Source of the DNA: Clarireedia homoeocarpa
Taxonomy: Eukaryota > Ascomycota > Leotiomycetes > Helotiales > Rutstroemiaceae
Length of the DNA: 64,000 bases
Assembly: GCA_001465935.1 (NCBI GenBank)
Contig: LNKV01000020.1
Coordinates: 503,252-567,251 of the forward strand
Direction: 5' to 3'
The notes under the pieces were generated by a model. That model saw only the letters and a program-made list of their open reading frames with translations, was not told where the DNA came from and ran no database searches. Position 1 is the stretch's first letter, and every line of letters begins with the position of its first letter. Shown one piece after another: positions 46,122-57,608 of the stretch. A program made the translations under genes and the position numbers.

Positions 46122-46816
46122 TTTAGCGACAGAATTTGGCAACCTAAGTACGCATCGACAAGAGCCTCCACACGCCACCAGACAGATCAGAGAAAGTCAC
46201 AAACCTGTTGAACTATGAACCCTTTCTCTAAGCGGTGCAATTACCACTTCGACATAAAAAAAATATTGCAGATCACCAAAAAGCCGGAGCAATATTGATC
46301 CGCCCCGGCGGGTAGCCATGCACGTGCCGTACTAGCTTAGCTAGTCAGGGCTTTGCATTAGGATTCCACACATCCGGCCCGGAGGGGAGGCTTCCACCAT
46401 TCTGAACGAGTGGGCACAAGTCAGTGAGCAACACACGCAAGCAGCACATGCCACTTTCAGAGCCCTCATTGACTGACTTCCCTTGAATTGTGGAAATCTC
46501 TCAACGAACCATATTCTTGGTTGGATTTCGTTGATGGAAGAACAGATCATCATTGCGTCCTGTGGCAAACACTGCGTACCAATCAATTACTTTTTTCATC
46601 ACTATAAAAAGCTTCTTCCTTTCACTTTGACTATTGTTGTTATTGTTGTTGTTGTTGCTGCTGCTGCTGACATCATTTTCATATTCTCAACTCTCTCTTG
46701 TATTCTCCCACCCCTTTTGTATATATCTCCTCTTGACTACCATTCCGATCCTCAACCACCAAATCTGTTTTCCCACGCCAGACATACGTCTCGGGTGCTT
46801 CATTACTGGATTCAAG
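46122..46816. promoter_or_regulatory. Divergent promoter region of TyrRS and GH36-like genes
   Basis: Contains a GTT/GCT trinucleotide run (about 46,634-46,669) in the likely leader of the GH36-like gene. The run gives an open Leu-rich frame into the gene but has no ATG. No other gene. Confidence 0.5.
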
Positions 46817-49800
46817 ATGGCGGAAACTGCAGATACCCCATTCATCAGTGGTGCTGATGGTAATGAGGTCTTCCAGGCGAAGTACATTCCAAAACAAAAA
46901 GGACCGCTAGCTGCGGACCACCCCAGCATGAAGGCATACATTTCCACATACCCTGCTTTGGGGCAAGTAACGGCCATCAATCAACCTACGATTACATTTA
47001 CAACATTATTGGAAGTTGAAAGTAGCCGGATTCAGGATATGTGGGAAGTTTTGTTATGGCACTCCAATGCAGAACAATCGGAGGAAAGACTCATGGAACG
47101 CCTACAAGATTCAACATCCCAACCGACAACTGTGCTAAGCAATGGACCTCTGGGGCTACATCGTTTGTATTTTAGAACCTCTCTTACCATTCAAACCCCC
47201 ACGACATTCAATGTCAAATTTCGTAGCAGCTCAGATCAGGACTGGAAATCTGCGCATGACCACCAGGGAACTAACAATGGAACCGTTGTCCTAAAGACAG
47301 TGACTAGCCAGGATCAAATCTCAACCAACTTGGCGGACTACATCGAGGACCTCAATCAAGAACTAGAAGTAAAAAGCTATCGCAGCCAGTCCCCTGGTAC
47401 AACTATCTGGACAGTGCATGCACCAGTTAAGGGAGCTGATGGTGTGGAATCCGCCCGTAGGAGCATGAAGTTTGGTCTACCGTGGGGTAAAAGCAAGCTG
47501 GAAAGGTAGGTAGCATCGCTTCTGCGAGACTTTTCGCCATCGCAATTTTGGTGACGTATAGGTGTTCATTAGACTAACCATACCAGATGGTTTGCACTGA
47601 TTCGAATCTGGACACCATGGCTGGCGCCTAGGCAAGGGAAGAATAGATTTCACCTTGATAAGGAAGCAGTGACATGCTCTTTCTTAAGCTCCGACGGAAA
47701 GCATATTGTTCTTCTTGGCATCAGTGGCGTTGACAATGTCATGTCTGTATTCGAAAGTGATAGCGAGGGAAATGTTATCTTAAATGTACGACCACGAACA
47801 ATGCTACAAATATTGGAGCACTGATGAAGACAGATCCGTAACGATAATGCCAAGGATTCGATTGCTAGGATTGTTGTCGGGCTTGGAGATGACTATGAGT
47901 CGGCGAATGCAGCCGTCATGTATCATGCACGAGATATCGTTCTAACAGCTGAGATCCAGGATGGGGAGACACAGAAAGAGATCGAAGCTTTGAAAGAAGG
48001 TGATGAACAGAGCAAAGTATACGCTGAGAATTGGTCAGATGGTCTCACCTACTGTATGTTTGAGCCTCTGTTTGGGATCCCATCTGATATCATAACTTAG
48101 GCACATGGAACGCACTGGGCCAACGTTTAACGGAAGAAAAGATTCTCAAGGCAGTTGAAATTCTGGCTAATAACAAAATTAATGTGACTAACTTCATCAT
48201 CGATGACAACTGGCAAGCAATCGACTACAAGGGACATGGTCAATTCCAGCACGGTTGGATTGAGTTTGAAGCTGAGAGAAAAGCCTTTCCAAATGGCTTG
48301 AAGCATACGGTTTCTCTTATTCGAGAAAAGCAGCCTAGTATCCAACACGTAGCCGTATGGCATGCGCTACTTGGCTACTGGGGTGGACTCGCACCAGACG
48401 GCAAGATAGCCACAGCTTACAAAACCGTTGACATTGTGCGCCAGGATTCTAAACGGAGAAATCTACCACTAGGCGGAAAGATGACTGTGGTAGCAAAAGA
48501 AGATGTTCAGAGATTCTACAATGATTTCTACTCTTTCCTTTCCTCGTGCGGAGTTGACGCCGTCAAGACCGAGTAAGTTCAGTCCCTAGAGTATATCACT
48601 CTACTAACAAGGCAAAGTGCTCAATTTATGCTTGATCTTCTCGTGTCTCCCAAGGATCGCAGCGACTTGATATCCTCATATCAAGATGCCTGGACACTTT
48701 CTACCCTTCGCAACTTTGGTGTTAAAGCTATTTCTTGCATGTCACAAATACCACAAATCTTGTTCCATTCTCAGATGCCACAAAATAGGCCTCCTATATT
48801 GGTCCGGAACTCAGACGACTTCTTTCCAGAAATCCCTACAAGCCACCCTTGGCATGTTTTCACAAACGCTCATAATGCGTTGTTTACGCAACACCTCAAT
48901 CTTATCCCAGACTGGGATATGTTTCAGACGGTCCATGATTATTCTGGTTTTCATGCTGCAGCAAGATGTGTCAGTGGCGGACCTATCTATATCACTGATG
49001 TTCCAGGTGAACATGATTTGGATTTGATCAACCAGATGACTGGACCATCGCCGCGAGGCAAGACAATCATCTTCAGACCAAGCGTTGTGGGAAAGAGTTT
49101 AGAGCAATACAATGACTACGATGATGAGAGAATACTACCAATTGGAACCTATCATGGTGCAGCGTACACTGGTACTGGCATCATTGGTTTCTTCAACATC
49201 TCGCAGCGACCACTCAGTGAGCTCATTCCATTGTCTAAATTCCCTGGTGTAGAAGAAGCACAATTCTACGTTGTCAGGGCACACTCGACTGGGATTGTTT
49301 CAAGCCCCATGCAAATAGTTGACCCGTCAGCGTTGATATATGTATCACTTGATATCAGAGGATACGACATCTTATCGGCCTATCCTTTACGTGGTTTTGT
49401 GGATGAGAAAAAGAATGAGACGACCTGGATTGCAAACCTTGGTCTTCTTGGAAAGATGGCTGGTGCAGCAGCAGTTGTAGACAACAAGATGACAAAGATG
49501 GAGAATGGCAAGATCATGATTGATACGAATGTGAAAGCCCTTGGCACTCTTGGTAAATTTTGCTCTCTTTGTATCTCAAATATTCAGCTGATCATGATCC
49601 AGGCATTTACATATCCACGCTCCCTGATATTTCCGTAGAGGGGAATATGCTTATCATGATCTTGGGGAAAGTCCTTCCACTCCATACAGTCACCATCAGC
49701 AAGGTCGATCCACATGTTCTTGAGATAGACACACTCACCGCGTGGAGTGAATTGGAGCTTTCAAGTGGATGGAGTAATGAAGTTGAGGTGAAGATTTATA

Positions 49801-49817
49801 TCAATCCCACTTCTTAG
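46817..49817 (+). CDS. GH36 raffinose synthase/alkaline alpha-galactosidase-like (Sip1 family) protein
   Basis: Six exons: 46817-47505, 47587-47785, 47834-48053, 48101-48572, 48618-49552 and 49603-49817. All junctions are in frame, giving 909 residues. The family handles galactosyl sugars: plant members are raffinose synthases or stachyose-type transferases, and fungal members are mostly uncharacterised. The (beta/alpha)8 core has TNFIIDDNWQ, a nucleophile Asp at about 527 in VKTDAQ (formed across the fourth intron) and an acid/base region RNSDDFFP near 591. HAAARCVSGGPIYITDVPG is also family-typical. No signal peptide: the start at 46817 gives MAETADTPF, so it is probably intracellular. Introns are 45-81 nt. 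Hydrolase or transferase activity cannot be told. Confidence 0.9.
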
Positions 49818-50492
49818 GCAGAGAAAGAACAAGATGAGTGTTTTGTACTAGGAAAGCTTCTAGTGTTACCCACGTAGCTTAAAGCACTTGCCAATTTGCC
49901 AGCGTAGCATAGTATAAAAAGCAGGTTACACCTCATACAGATTGACACTAAAAATTGTCCATTCCGGTTTCGCAGTCCATGCGCACGTGATATCATTAAT
50001 GAGAAACAAGTTATGGTTAATTAGTGGGCAGATTTCACCCTGCCTTGGGGACATGCGTTCATAGCTGCAAGCAGCTTCACGCTTGATAGTAGATACAGGC
50101 CTTTCAACTGGACTCTCGATCGCCCCTGCTTATTGGTCAGAAAAGTGGTAGAAAAATTCACGTGAGCGGCGACCGATTTTCTGTTCAATTTTTGTGCCAA
50201 CAAAGCGTCTAACCCCTGCATTAGGGCGAAAAGACAAAATGGTCTTCCTCGTAGTTGAGAGGCAATGGTACCCTCGTTAAAACGTCTAACTTTACAGTTG
50301 AGAGGCAATAGTACCCTCGTGAGAGGCATACTCCAAGCAATGCATAACTACAGCATATACAAATTCGTGCTACCGTTATTTTGTCTCTTTCTATCCTCAT
50401 TTTAGTTCATATATCTTTTTCTCTGCTACAGGACCCTGCCATCTTTCTTCACATACCCTCACATCGAACACCCCCGCACCGTTCGCCCCACC
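49818..50492. other. Intergenic with a 25-bp direct duplication
   Basis: A 25-base unit (AGTTGAGAGGCAATGGTACC...) at 50253-50277 recurs with one change at 50296-50320, period 43. CGTCTAAC also occurs before each. No gene seen. Confidence 0.6.
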
Positions 50493-51470
50493 ATGGACCG
50501 AGCCGTATCCCACCCCGAACCGTTCACAGTCCCTCCTAAATATACACCCCATACCACCTCACTCATCCTGCTCCACGGCACATCAACGAATGGCGAAGTT
50601 TTCGGCTCGGCCCTCCTCGAACCTTTCCTCTCTCCTAGCTCGGGCAAAAGCGTCACTTTAGGAGATCTAATACCGCATGCGAAATTCGTCTTTCCCTCTG
50701 GAAGGGAGAGAAGAACGACTGTGCTAGGAGGGCGGATGTCGAATGCTTGGTTCGATGTTTGGGATTTTTCGGATCGTACGAAGGTTTGTTGTTTTTTTAA
50801 TCAATAAGTCACTGTTCCTTGAGATTTTGGTTTTGCTCGAGCGAGATGTCATGAACGGATTGCTAATGAATCACAGGGCGAAGACACGCAGAGGGAGGGG
50901 CTGAGGGAAAGTATAGAGTATCTTGGTTTAGTGGTCAAGGAGGAGATAGAAAGACTCCCCGAGGACGGTAAGGTAATTATAGGCGGGTTTAGCATGGGGA
51001 GTGCGATGAGCATGTTTCTTCTATTGAGTGGGGAGCTGGAGCGACTTGGTGTTGGGGACCAAGTTGTGGGGTTGGTGGGATTGAGTGGGTGGTTGCCGTT
51101 TCGGAGGCAGATTGAGGAGACTGCGCAGAAGGGGGAAGCGTGGTGGGAGCAGAGGAGGAATGTTAGAGACTTCATTAGGACGCTCGTGGAGTTGAGGGAG
51201 TGGGATGGAGAAAGACAAGGGCAGAGAGTTAGTGGAGAGATGGAGGAAGATGGTAAGAAAATTGATGAGAAGAAAGGATTGAAGGTCTGGCTGGGGCACG
51301 GGATAGAGGATGAGAAGGTTCTTCTGGAGTGGGGTACGCAGATGAGGGACGTACTGAAGATGGTGGGGTATGAGGTTTCTTGGAACGAGTACGAGGGTCT
51401 GAGACATTGGCACTTGCCGGGGGAGTTGGAAGAGCTAGTGGGTTTTGTGGAAGATGTGGTGCAAAAATGA
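50493..51470 (+). CDS. Acyl-protein thioesterase/phospholipase-carboxylesterase family protein
   Basis: Alpha/beta hydrolase of the APT1-like group, which removes acyl groups from proteins or lipids. Exons are 50493-50783 and 50877-51470; 294 residues. Features: LILLHGTSTNG (oxyanion loop), the nucleophile elbow GGFSMGSA (Ser136), an acidic residue in GHGIEDEKV, and the histidine in GLRHWHLPGE near residue 270. Between strand and acid lies an added charged segment of about 45 residues (EWDGERQGQ...KKIDEKKG) that makes it longer than typical APT1 (about 230). Cytosolic by sequence. Substrate unknown. Confidence 0.88.
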
Positions 51471-51675
51471 AGAGCTTTATTGGACTTATTAATTCAGGAG
51501 TGTTTATTTATGTTTACCGCCAACATGCTGTCATCCTACTTGATACCATCGATAACGCTATTTCAGTTCCCCGCTCCAATTCGATATTTATCTTATCCAT
51601 AGAACAGTCCACAGGTCCATCCAACTTACATGTTTCATAAAATAAGTAGATCTGACTTTCAAATCCGCAGGCACA

Positions 51676-53096
51676 TCAACGGTCGTTCCTTTCACTATTT
51701 AGCGTTTCTGGCATCATGAGTATTCTCAACTTTTCCTGCCACACCGCATGCAGCTTCAAATTATCCAACTTCTTCTGCTCCTCATACTTCTTCTCCCTTT
51801 CTCTACAATCAATTGTCTCCGTTTCAATCATTCCGATGACCTTCAGCTCCAATGCGAAAGTCTTTGACACACGGATTTCTCGAATGTACTTTATCCACTC
51901 GTACCGTCCAGGGTTGTCGATCAGATCCTTGATATCTCTGCGCTGCACCCAGAAGTAAATCGTAAGGTTCTGTATCTGACTCAATCTTGAAAGTCTTTCA
52001 CAGAGAAACGGGAGATTCAGAATACTAGTGTTGTCGCCTCCGAGTGATGTAGTATGAGGGCCGTAGTTGTATGCTGATCCAAGAATATCCATTGTGATGT
52101 TCTGAATAAGATGCCATTGTCGGATGAACCGAGGGGATTTGAGATTATCATACACCCAATGAGAGCATGCCTACAGATAGTCAGCGTTATTCCCACATAA
52201 TTCAAAGTTCACAGATAATTGAAGTTGCATACCGTATAGTCGCACGTGAAATCTAGTATGAAGTTTTTCCAGAACCACTTCAAGAACTCTTTTAAGACGC
52301 TCTTATCCATATTTTCACTGCGCCATTTCCCAGCCCCTGCTTTAGCTTTCTTGTTTACATAAAAGAAGCCCTCTGCTTTAATCAAGCCCTTGACGAAAAG
52401 ACTATACTCCTCACACAACCGCACAGCATGATAATCGTTTTCCACCATCTTTAAATCTCCCTTCGCAACCTTATGAACATCTCCTATAAGAGAGATCAAA
52501 GTCATCAGATTATAGGTTCCGCCATTCGTGCATGGGTCCTCTGAGACTGTTGTGATTTTCTGCAATTGAACACTGTGAAGTAGAAGAGCCTGAAGCCTTG
52601 GAGATATTCTTGTTGGTGGAACACGGAGAGAGTATTTAACGGGTGCGAATCCGCTGTCTTTGGGCGTGCCGGGAGGGTGATAGTGATTGTCGGGAATGGC
52701 AGTGTAGTCCCGCATCAGATGGCGGCTTTTTACTGCTGGTGGGTTGCAGCGTTTGGTAAGTTTGTTTCCCAGAGGAATGATGCAGCGATAGATGTGCTCA
52801 CGAATTTCTGTCGGCATAGATTTGAGGAGCGTGAGGAATCTAAAATGGGTTTCAGTTAGTGTCATGTCTCGAAGATAAGCTTTGCCATCGTATACAGAAC
52901 TCATGAGAACATTTCAATTGACCTACCGTCCTGATACCGCAGGGTGTGGTTGTGCCGCGAAGATATAAGTTGAAAGATCGTCATCGTCGGCTACATCGTT
53001 TTTCTCAAATTCCTGAAATGGAAAACCTGGAACCAACTCCGCACTGAAGTAATTACGTTCTTCTGCACACGCTCTTGAATTTAATCGTCTCTTCAT
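51676..53096 (-). CDS. F-box/2EXR-like protein
   Basis: Exons are 53096-52927, 52839-52233 and 52170-51676, giving 423 residues in frame. Exon 1 begins MKRRLNSRACAEERNYFSAE. Splicing joins it as ...PAVSGR to FLTLLKSMPTEIREHIYRCII, the F-box/2EXR-like signature at residue 57-78. An internal ATG at 52904, inside the first intron, would give a shorter product and is less likely. The second junction yields CDYTACSHWVYDNLKSPRF. The C-terminal half is hydrophilic, ending in a charged helix (REREKKYEEQKKLDNLK). No function known. Confidence 0.75.
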
Positions 53097-53536
53097 CTGG
53101 GCAATAAATTGTGAGAATCTGTTGTAATTGTGTTTTCTGCGAAAGGAATAATTGAGTAGCGAAGCAATTCCATCTGAGTGATAATACTGAGAAATAAATA
53201 CAGATAGAAATTATATTTCAACTGTATTACTAGGTCCTTTCTGAGATATAGTCTCGCCTCAAACACCCAATGAAGTTCCAGAACCATGCTGAGTGAATCA
53301 TATCGCTGGGTAGACAATATGAGTGAATAACTTTTGTAGAAAGGTGTCTGAGCCAAGTACAGGCTAGTCAGCGTTGAATACGACAACTTACAGGAGTTTC
53401 TCCTTATGCATTGCTGCTCCAGAAAATTTGAAGTCAATAATGACTTCCTGGCTTCACTGTTTCAAGCTCAAGCATCGAACTTATCCAAGTTCAACGCCTA
53501 CTATCGAATTTCTGGGAACTGACATTCGTCCACCAT
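53097..53536. other. Intergenic, no gene supported
   Basis: AT-rich upstream region of the F-box/2EXR-like gene; only short frames. Confidence 0.5.
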
Positions 53537-54042
53537 TCAGAAGATTTTAACGCCGATACATAAGAAGTACTCATGGAGCGTTAACTGAACCACATGAATG
53601 AGTTCCCAGTTCAGAACCCCTTGAGGCTGCATATCATTCGCCACACTTGGTGGAATAATGATGGGATGTTTGGACTCTAGCACCTTGACCCAGTCCATCC
53701 GACGAAGAAATCCCACAGTTTCGTCACAAGAGGCTGGCATAGATGCTGACTCAATAATTACTCTCACACGGAACCGCGAATGACTTGCCATGAGATTTTT
53801 GGCCTCCCGGTCAGTTCTATTCAAAGTAGTGTTGCATCCTAGTGAAAATGAAGACAACAAGGGCTAGAAAAGTGTTGGAAGGTTGGAGAGGTATCCTTAC
53901 CCATTCGCCGGTCTGAAACGAAACAGCCGTAAATAAAGTCGGCCTCTTTTGGATAATTACACGAACTGCACCGCAATGGAGAAAGCCTTCCAAGTATTGA
54001 CGCCCGCGACGAAGTAGCGACCGAACAATACTGTAACCGCAC
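53537..54042 (-). pseudogene. Possible gene remnant or partly resolved two-exon gene
   Basis: Two open segments on the minus strand can be joined by an intron with a GTAAGG donor and a CACTAG acceptor (about 53,838-53,900). The joined frame reads IYGCFVSDRRMG then CNTTLNRTDREAKNL, SRFRVRVIIESASMPASCDE and VLESKHPIIIPPS. The last exon looks protein-like. No ATG-initiated first exon was found, as the upstream sequence is closed by a stop. It may be a 5'-truncated relative of the neighbouring unknown proteins, or a gene with another upstream exon. Confidence 0.3.
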
Positions 54043-54213
54043 AGCAACAAATTAGACGAGCGGTTAAGTACTGTAATTCAAGGCTACTTGACTTCTATAT
54101 AACTTTTACTTGCAGTCTTCTAAAAAGATTTGTAACTCGATAATTCTTCTGTTGTTATCTCTTTATTCATTATTTCCAGTGCATTCATCATTCATCTTAG
54201 TATATTTTGCACC

Positions 54214-55075
54214 ATGCCTTCATCATCAAAACCCATATTAAAATGGCCAATAAAGGGGAAAGTATTATTCAGGTGTACAGATACAGTACAGTTTATGATA
54301 TGTGTCCATCTTGTCCATAATGACGGTAAGAAAGAGTCTGAGTGTTTTTATTTCAACGACGAAATGAAGGTTCAGCGCTGTGAGGAGAACGAAGCATATC
54401 CTGCTCATGTTATGTTTGAATTTACGTCTTTCCAGCTTAAATCAATCTTCGACTATGCTGCAGGCTGGCTTCAATGCACAGCTGCCAGTAGAAAGTCTAC
54501 TGGGTATCATTTTCCTGAGATAATTAGTGTAACTTCCCCTAAAACCAGTTTATTTCATGCTCGCTAACCCTCCGCTGTAGCGACGTCGAATAACGTGGAT
54601 GTTCCTCCGCGACTTCCATAAACAAGAAGAGACATATGTGAAATGTGAAGAGTGGCAACAGACCACGTTTAAGCACAACTCCTATGAAGTTCTTCTGACT
54701 TTCTTGGCGTGGGAGGATTTGGGGGACGCTATCGAGCAACACCTCAGGGTTAATTCTAATCTTGTCGCAAAGGATTTCAATAAGTATCTGTCGAGCTACG
54801 AGAACCGATTGTGTACTGTGAAAGAGTTACTAGAGCACTACATTCCCAAGCAGCTCGCAGACGCATACAACTTCACGGAATTGGCGACGCTGCTGCAAAC
54901 TAGTAAGAAGGAGACACATTCGAAGGATGGTCACAGGAAAAGGACGGGGGGTGAAACTAGTGTGAGAAGAACAAGGAGACCAAGCAGTGACCCGAATAGT
55001 AGGCATACTAGTGAGGATGAAAGAGAGAGACCCAAAGTAAAAGCCAGTCATCATGGTAGAAAGAAGTGGCTCTAA
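54214..55075 (+). CDS. Unrecognised protein with a basic, Arg/Ser-rich tail (269 aa)
   Basis: Exons 54214-54528 and 54581-55075, joined by a 52-nt intron (GTAACT donor, GCTAAC branch, TGTAG acceptor). The ORF before and after the intron is in the same frame only when spliced. The N-terminal half (IKGKVLFRCTDTVQFMICVHLV, then FEFTSFQLKSIFDYAAGW) resembles a beta-rich domain. The middle is helical (FLAWEDLGDAIEQHL, LSSYENRLCTVKELLEHYIPKQL). The last 55 residues are Lys/Arg/Ser-rich (KDGHRKRTGG, RRTRRPSSD) and look like a disordered, possibly nuclear-targeting tail. No family recognised. Similar general plan to the gene at 56051. Confidence 0.6.
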
Positions 55076-56050
55076 GCGATAGCTGGTCGTACGTGGACAT
55101 CTTTGTTCATGAATCGTGCCAAAGAACTTCCTTTCCAACTAGATGGATAATGACTCATTGCCTATATATAATCTTGTCGTTTATCGTTATTCTCGCATCT
55201 TTCCTTTGATTCTTGCGTCTAATATTTTTCTGCGTCCATCTACCTGCATCCATAAGCTACATTATTTTCTGGATCTTTATGTCTCCTGACATCTCTGAAG
55301 TCATGTTCAATTTGATAATCTAGTCGAAGCAGAATTCAAAAAGTAACCAGGCCAGAAGCTCTGCTAAATTCTTTGTAAGATAATCACTAATAAGGGATAT
55401 CGACTCCCAATCTTCAAAGTCAGGCAATTAAGACTCCTTTATATCCACAAAGAATGATTAATCTCGCACATCTTCTATCTACCAACATCTCATAGGCACT
55501 GTTGAGAGCTCTACTCAGCTATCCGTGGAGATTTGGCCCGGTAGGATCTGGGTCTCTTTCCAACAGACCTCAAAATGTCAACGAGAGAAGGCCAGATGAA
55601 CGACCCTTTATTGGACGAGGGATTATGATAGATCCAACGCAACCAAAGAAACAAGTATCAGCCAAGACTTATCATGAATTTGATCACACAAAAGTTTGTT
55701 GGGTGGCCATAAAGATGGCCTGAATCCTCATGAAGTAAAGACTGCGCCACAATCGATCTTATCAGATAGCATCAAGGAAGAGGGGTCACCATGTGGCCAA
55801 GGCAAGGTCAGATGTTGGTAAGCGGTAGAAGGATGATACAGCCTTCGAACATTATCTGAGATTTGAAGGATTTCTATAGTCTAACGTTAGATATTTGGCT
55901 TTGGAGGAATACATAAAGGAAATTGGAACCTTGGTGGTATTTGAAGGTTTAGACTCACTCATTATTCAATCATTGTAACATTCGTTCTAATATTTATTCC
56001 ATTCTTTTCAATTGTCGAAACATTCATTAATCTCATTCAATACCGCCAAC
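55076..56050. other. Intergenic, no gene supported
   Basis: A 73-codon plus-strand frame near 55502-55723 has no start context or domain. The sequence before 56051 is a pyrimidine/AT-rich leader. Confidence 0.5.
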
Positions 56051-56917
56051 ATGGTGTCGTTCTTTCCGAGGAGACGAAGAGACACCTATCCTAATGACAC
56101 CTATCCTAATGACAGCGACTACCATACGGACTCTGGCAGCAATGTCGATCGACATGAGAATTCCCCTTGGGTCAAAATATACGCGACGATGATTCCGCCG
56201 ACGACTCGTTCCAAGGATGCAGTGCCTCATTTCCTTTTCTACCGCGAAGCTAGATCTCAAGGTCTCACCTTCACCGGCCCCCAGAATGATGAAAACCCCG
56301 ATTTAATGCGGGAGGTTAATATTCCTGAAAATACTCGCTCACGCCATATATTCTCATTGCATCGTTCAACTGGGGAGATTAAATTGTCCCAGTCCGTTAA
56401 GCAATCCACGGCGGAAAGTGGTGCATCAGAAAATACACCCGTGAGTTTCTGAATTGCTACTGTAGAGCTATACTAGATATACTTGCACATGCTGACAGTT
56501 ATGCTTTTATAGAGTGCTGAGCAAATGCAAATGTATATGCGCACTGCCGCGAGGAGTGAGTATACAGGCGTGATTATACACCACAGAAATTTCTTCACTT
56601 ATGCTGGTATCACCAAACTTGCGCTGAAACTTCTCCGTCTCTATATCCATAGGAGATTGGTTAAAGAGGATGCATTGATGGCAGCACAAGACCCCAAGTA
56701 CAGGAATGACAGTAGATCGAAAAAATTGATGGAAAAGGCAATATACCTAGATGGAAAGATCTACAAATTAGAGAAAATAGGCAGGAGAAAAAACAAAAAG
56801 CCTAGGAGCAGCAAAAGAAGTGTGTCTAGAGTGGAAAATAGTTACAATTCAGGTAGAGGTCAAGGTCATCAAATTGAGTCGCGAAGTAGATGGTCAAGAT
56901 TTAGAGGAAGACGTTAG
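56051..56917 (+). CDS. Unrecognised protein with a basic, Arg/Lys/Ser-rich tail (264 aa)
   Basis: Exons 56051-56440 and 56513-56917, with a 72-nt intron (GTGAGT donor, GCTGAC branch, TATAG acceptor). The start MVSFFPRRRRD was chosen; an in-frame ATG at 56012 adds 13 residues. Near the N-terminus a 15-bp direct repeat encodes DTYPNDTYPND. The core has SPWVKIYATMIPP and DAVPHFLFYREARSQGLTF; exon 2 is helical (AGITKLALKLLRLYIHRRLV). The C-terminal 60 residues are basic and Ser-rich (IGRRKNKKPRSSKRSVS...RSRWSRFRGRR). No recognised family. It lies 975 bases from another two-exon gene with the same broad layout. Confidence 0.6.
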
Positions 56918-57608
56918 GGCATGGTGTATTGTAGGACACGTGAAAGCACGTGCAGATCTCTCTTTTAGTTTAGCTAAGGTTGTGTAGTAGTATAACGAGG
57001 CTGATTCCCACTTAGATTTACAATTTATTAACTGTTTTACCTCTCTTTTGACTGATTGGTACAGATGAACATCGAGTTATACTTCACTAGATTGGAAATT
57101 GAAGATGTTAAGAACAGAGGGGATATCCAGGACATTTGATCAATTTGACTTAAAATCTTGTGCTGGTGTTATCGCGACGGAGGGGCTGATGCGGGGTAGA
57201 TTTATGGGGTGACGCTATGATACGGACGAGGAATGTTATTTTGATCTGTTGGGTGAATATGCACAAATGCGGTGAGGGTTGGCTAGGATACTTGGTGATG
57301 CCAAAGCAGACGATAATTGAACGCTGATGCATCCATAGAATATGCGTTGTCCCGCAACATGTGGCACGGTTCTTTTATTAAGACCAAAGAAAATGGGTAG
57401 CAATCCAACTCCGATTTGACGATACTGTATAACTTTGTGATCACTTAAAACAAACGATAATCGCAGCCAGTAACCTGGCGAAAAGTCAAAACTAATCTGG
57501 TTCAACGCAAAACTTAAGCATTCATAGTTTATACAATATGATATTGACATGAAAGCGTGCCCGAATTGGTATTCTATAGTGAAATCCTACTCTTCCCCAT
57601 TTCAGCTT
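56918..57608. other. Intergenic, no gene supported
   Basis: Contains the 3' flank of the SSADH gene (minus) and of the unknown gene (plus). No repeats or RNA genes found. Confidence 0.55.

Noticed and set aside
46634..46816. Leucine-rich N-terminal extension of the GH36-like protein as a signal peptide
   Set aside because: It arises from a GTT/GCT repeat in the leader and has no ATG; the first ATG is at 46817.
52209..52904. Separate gene starting at the ATG at 52904
   Set aside because: This ATG lies in an intron of the longer model, whose upstream exon joins in frame with good splice sites.
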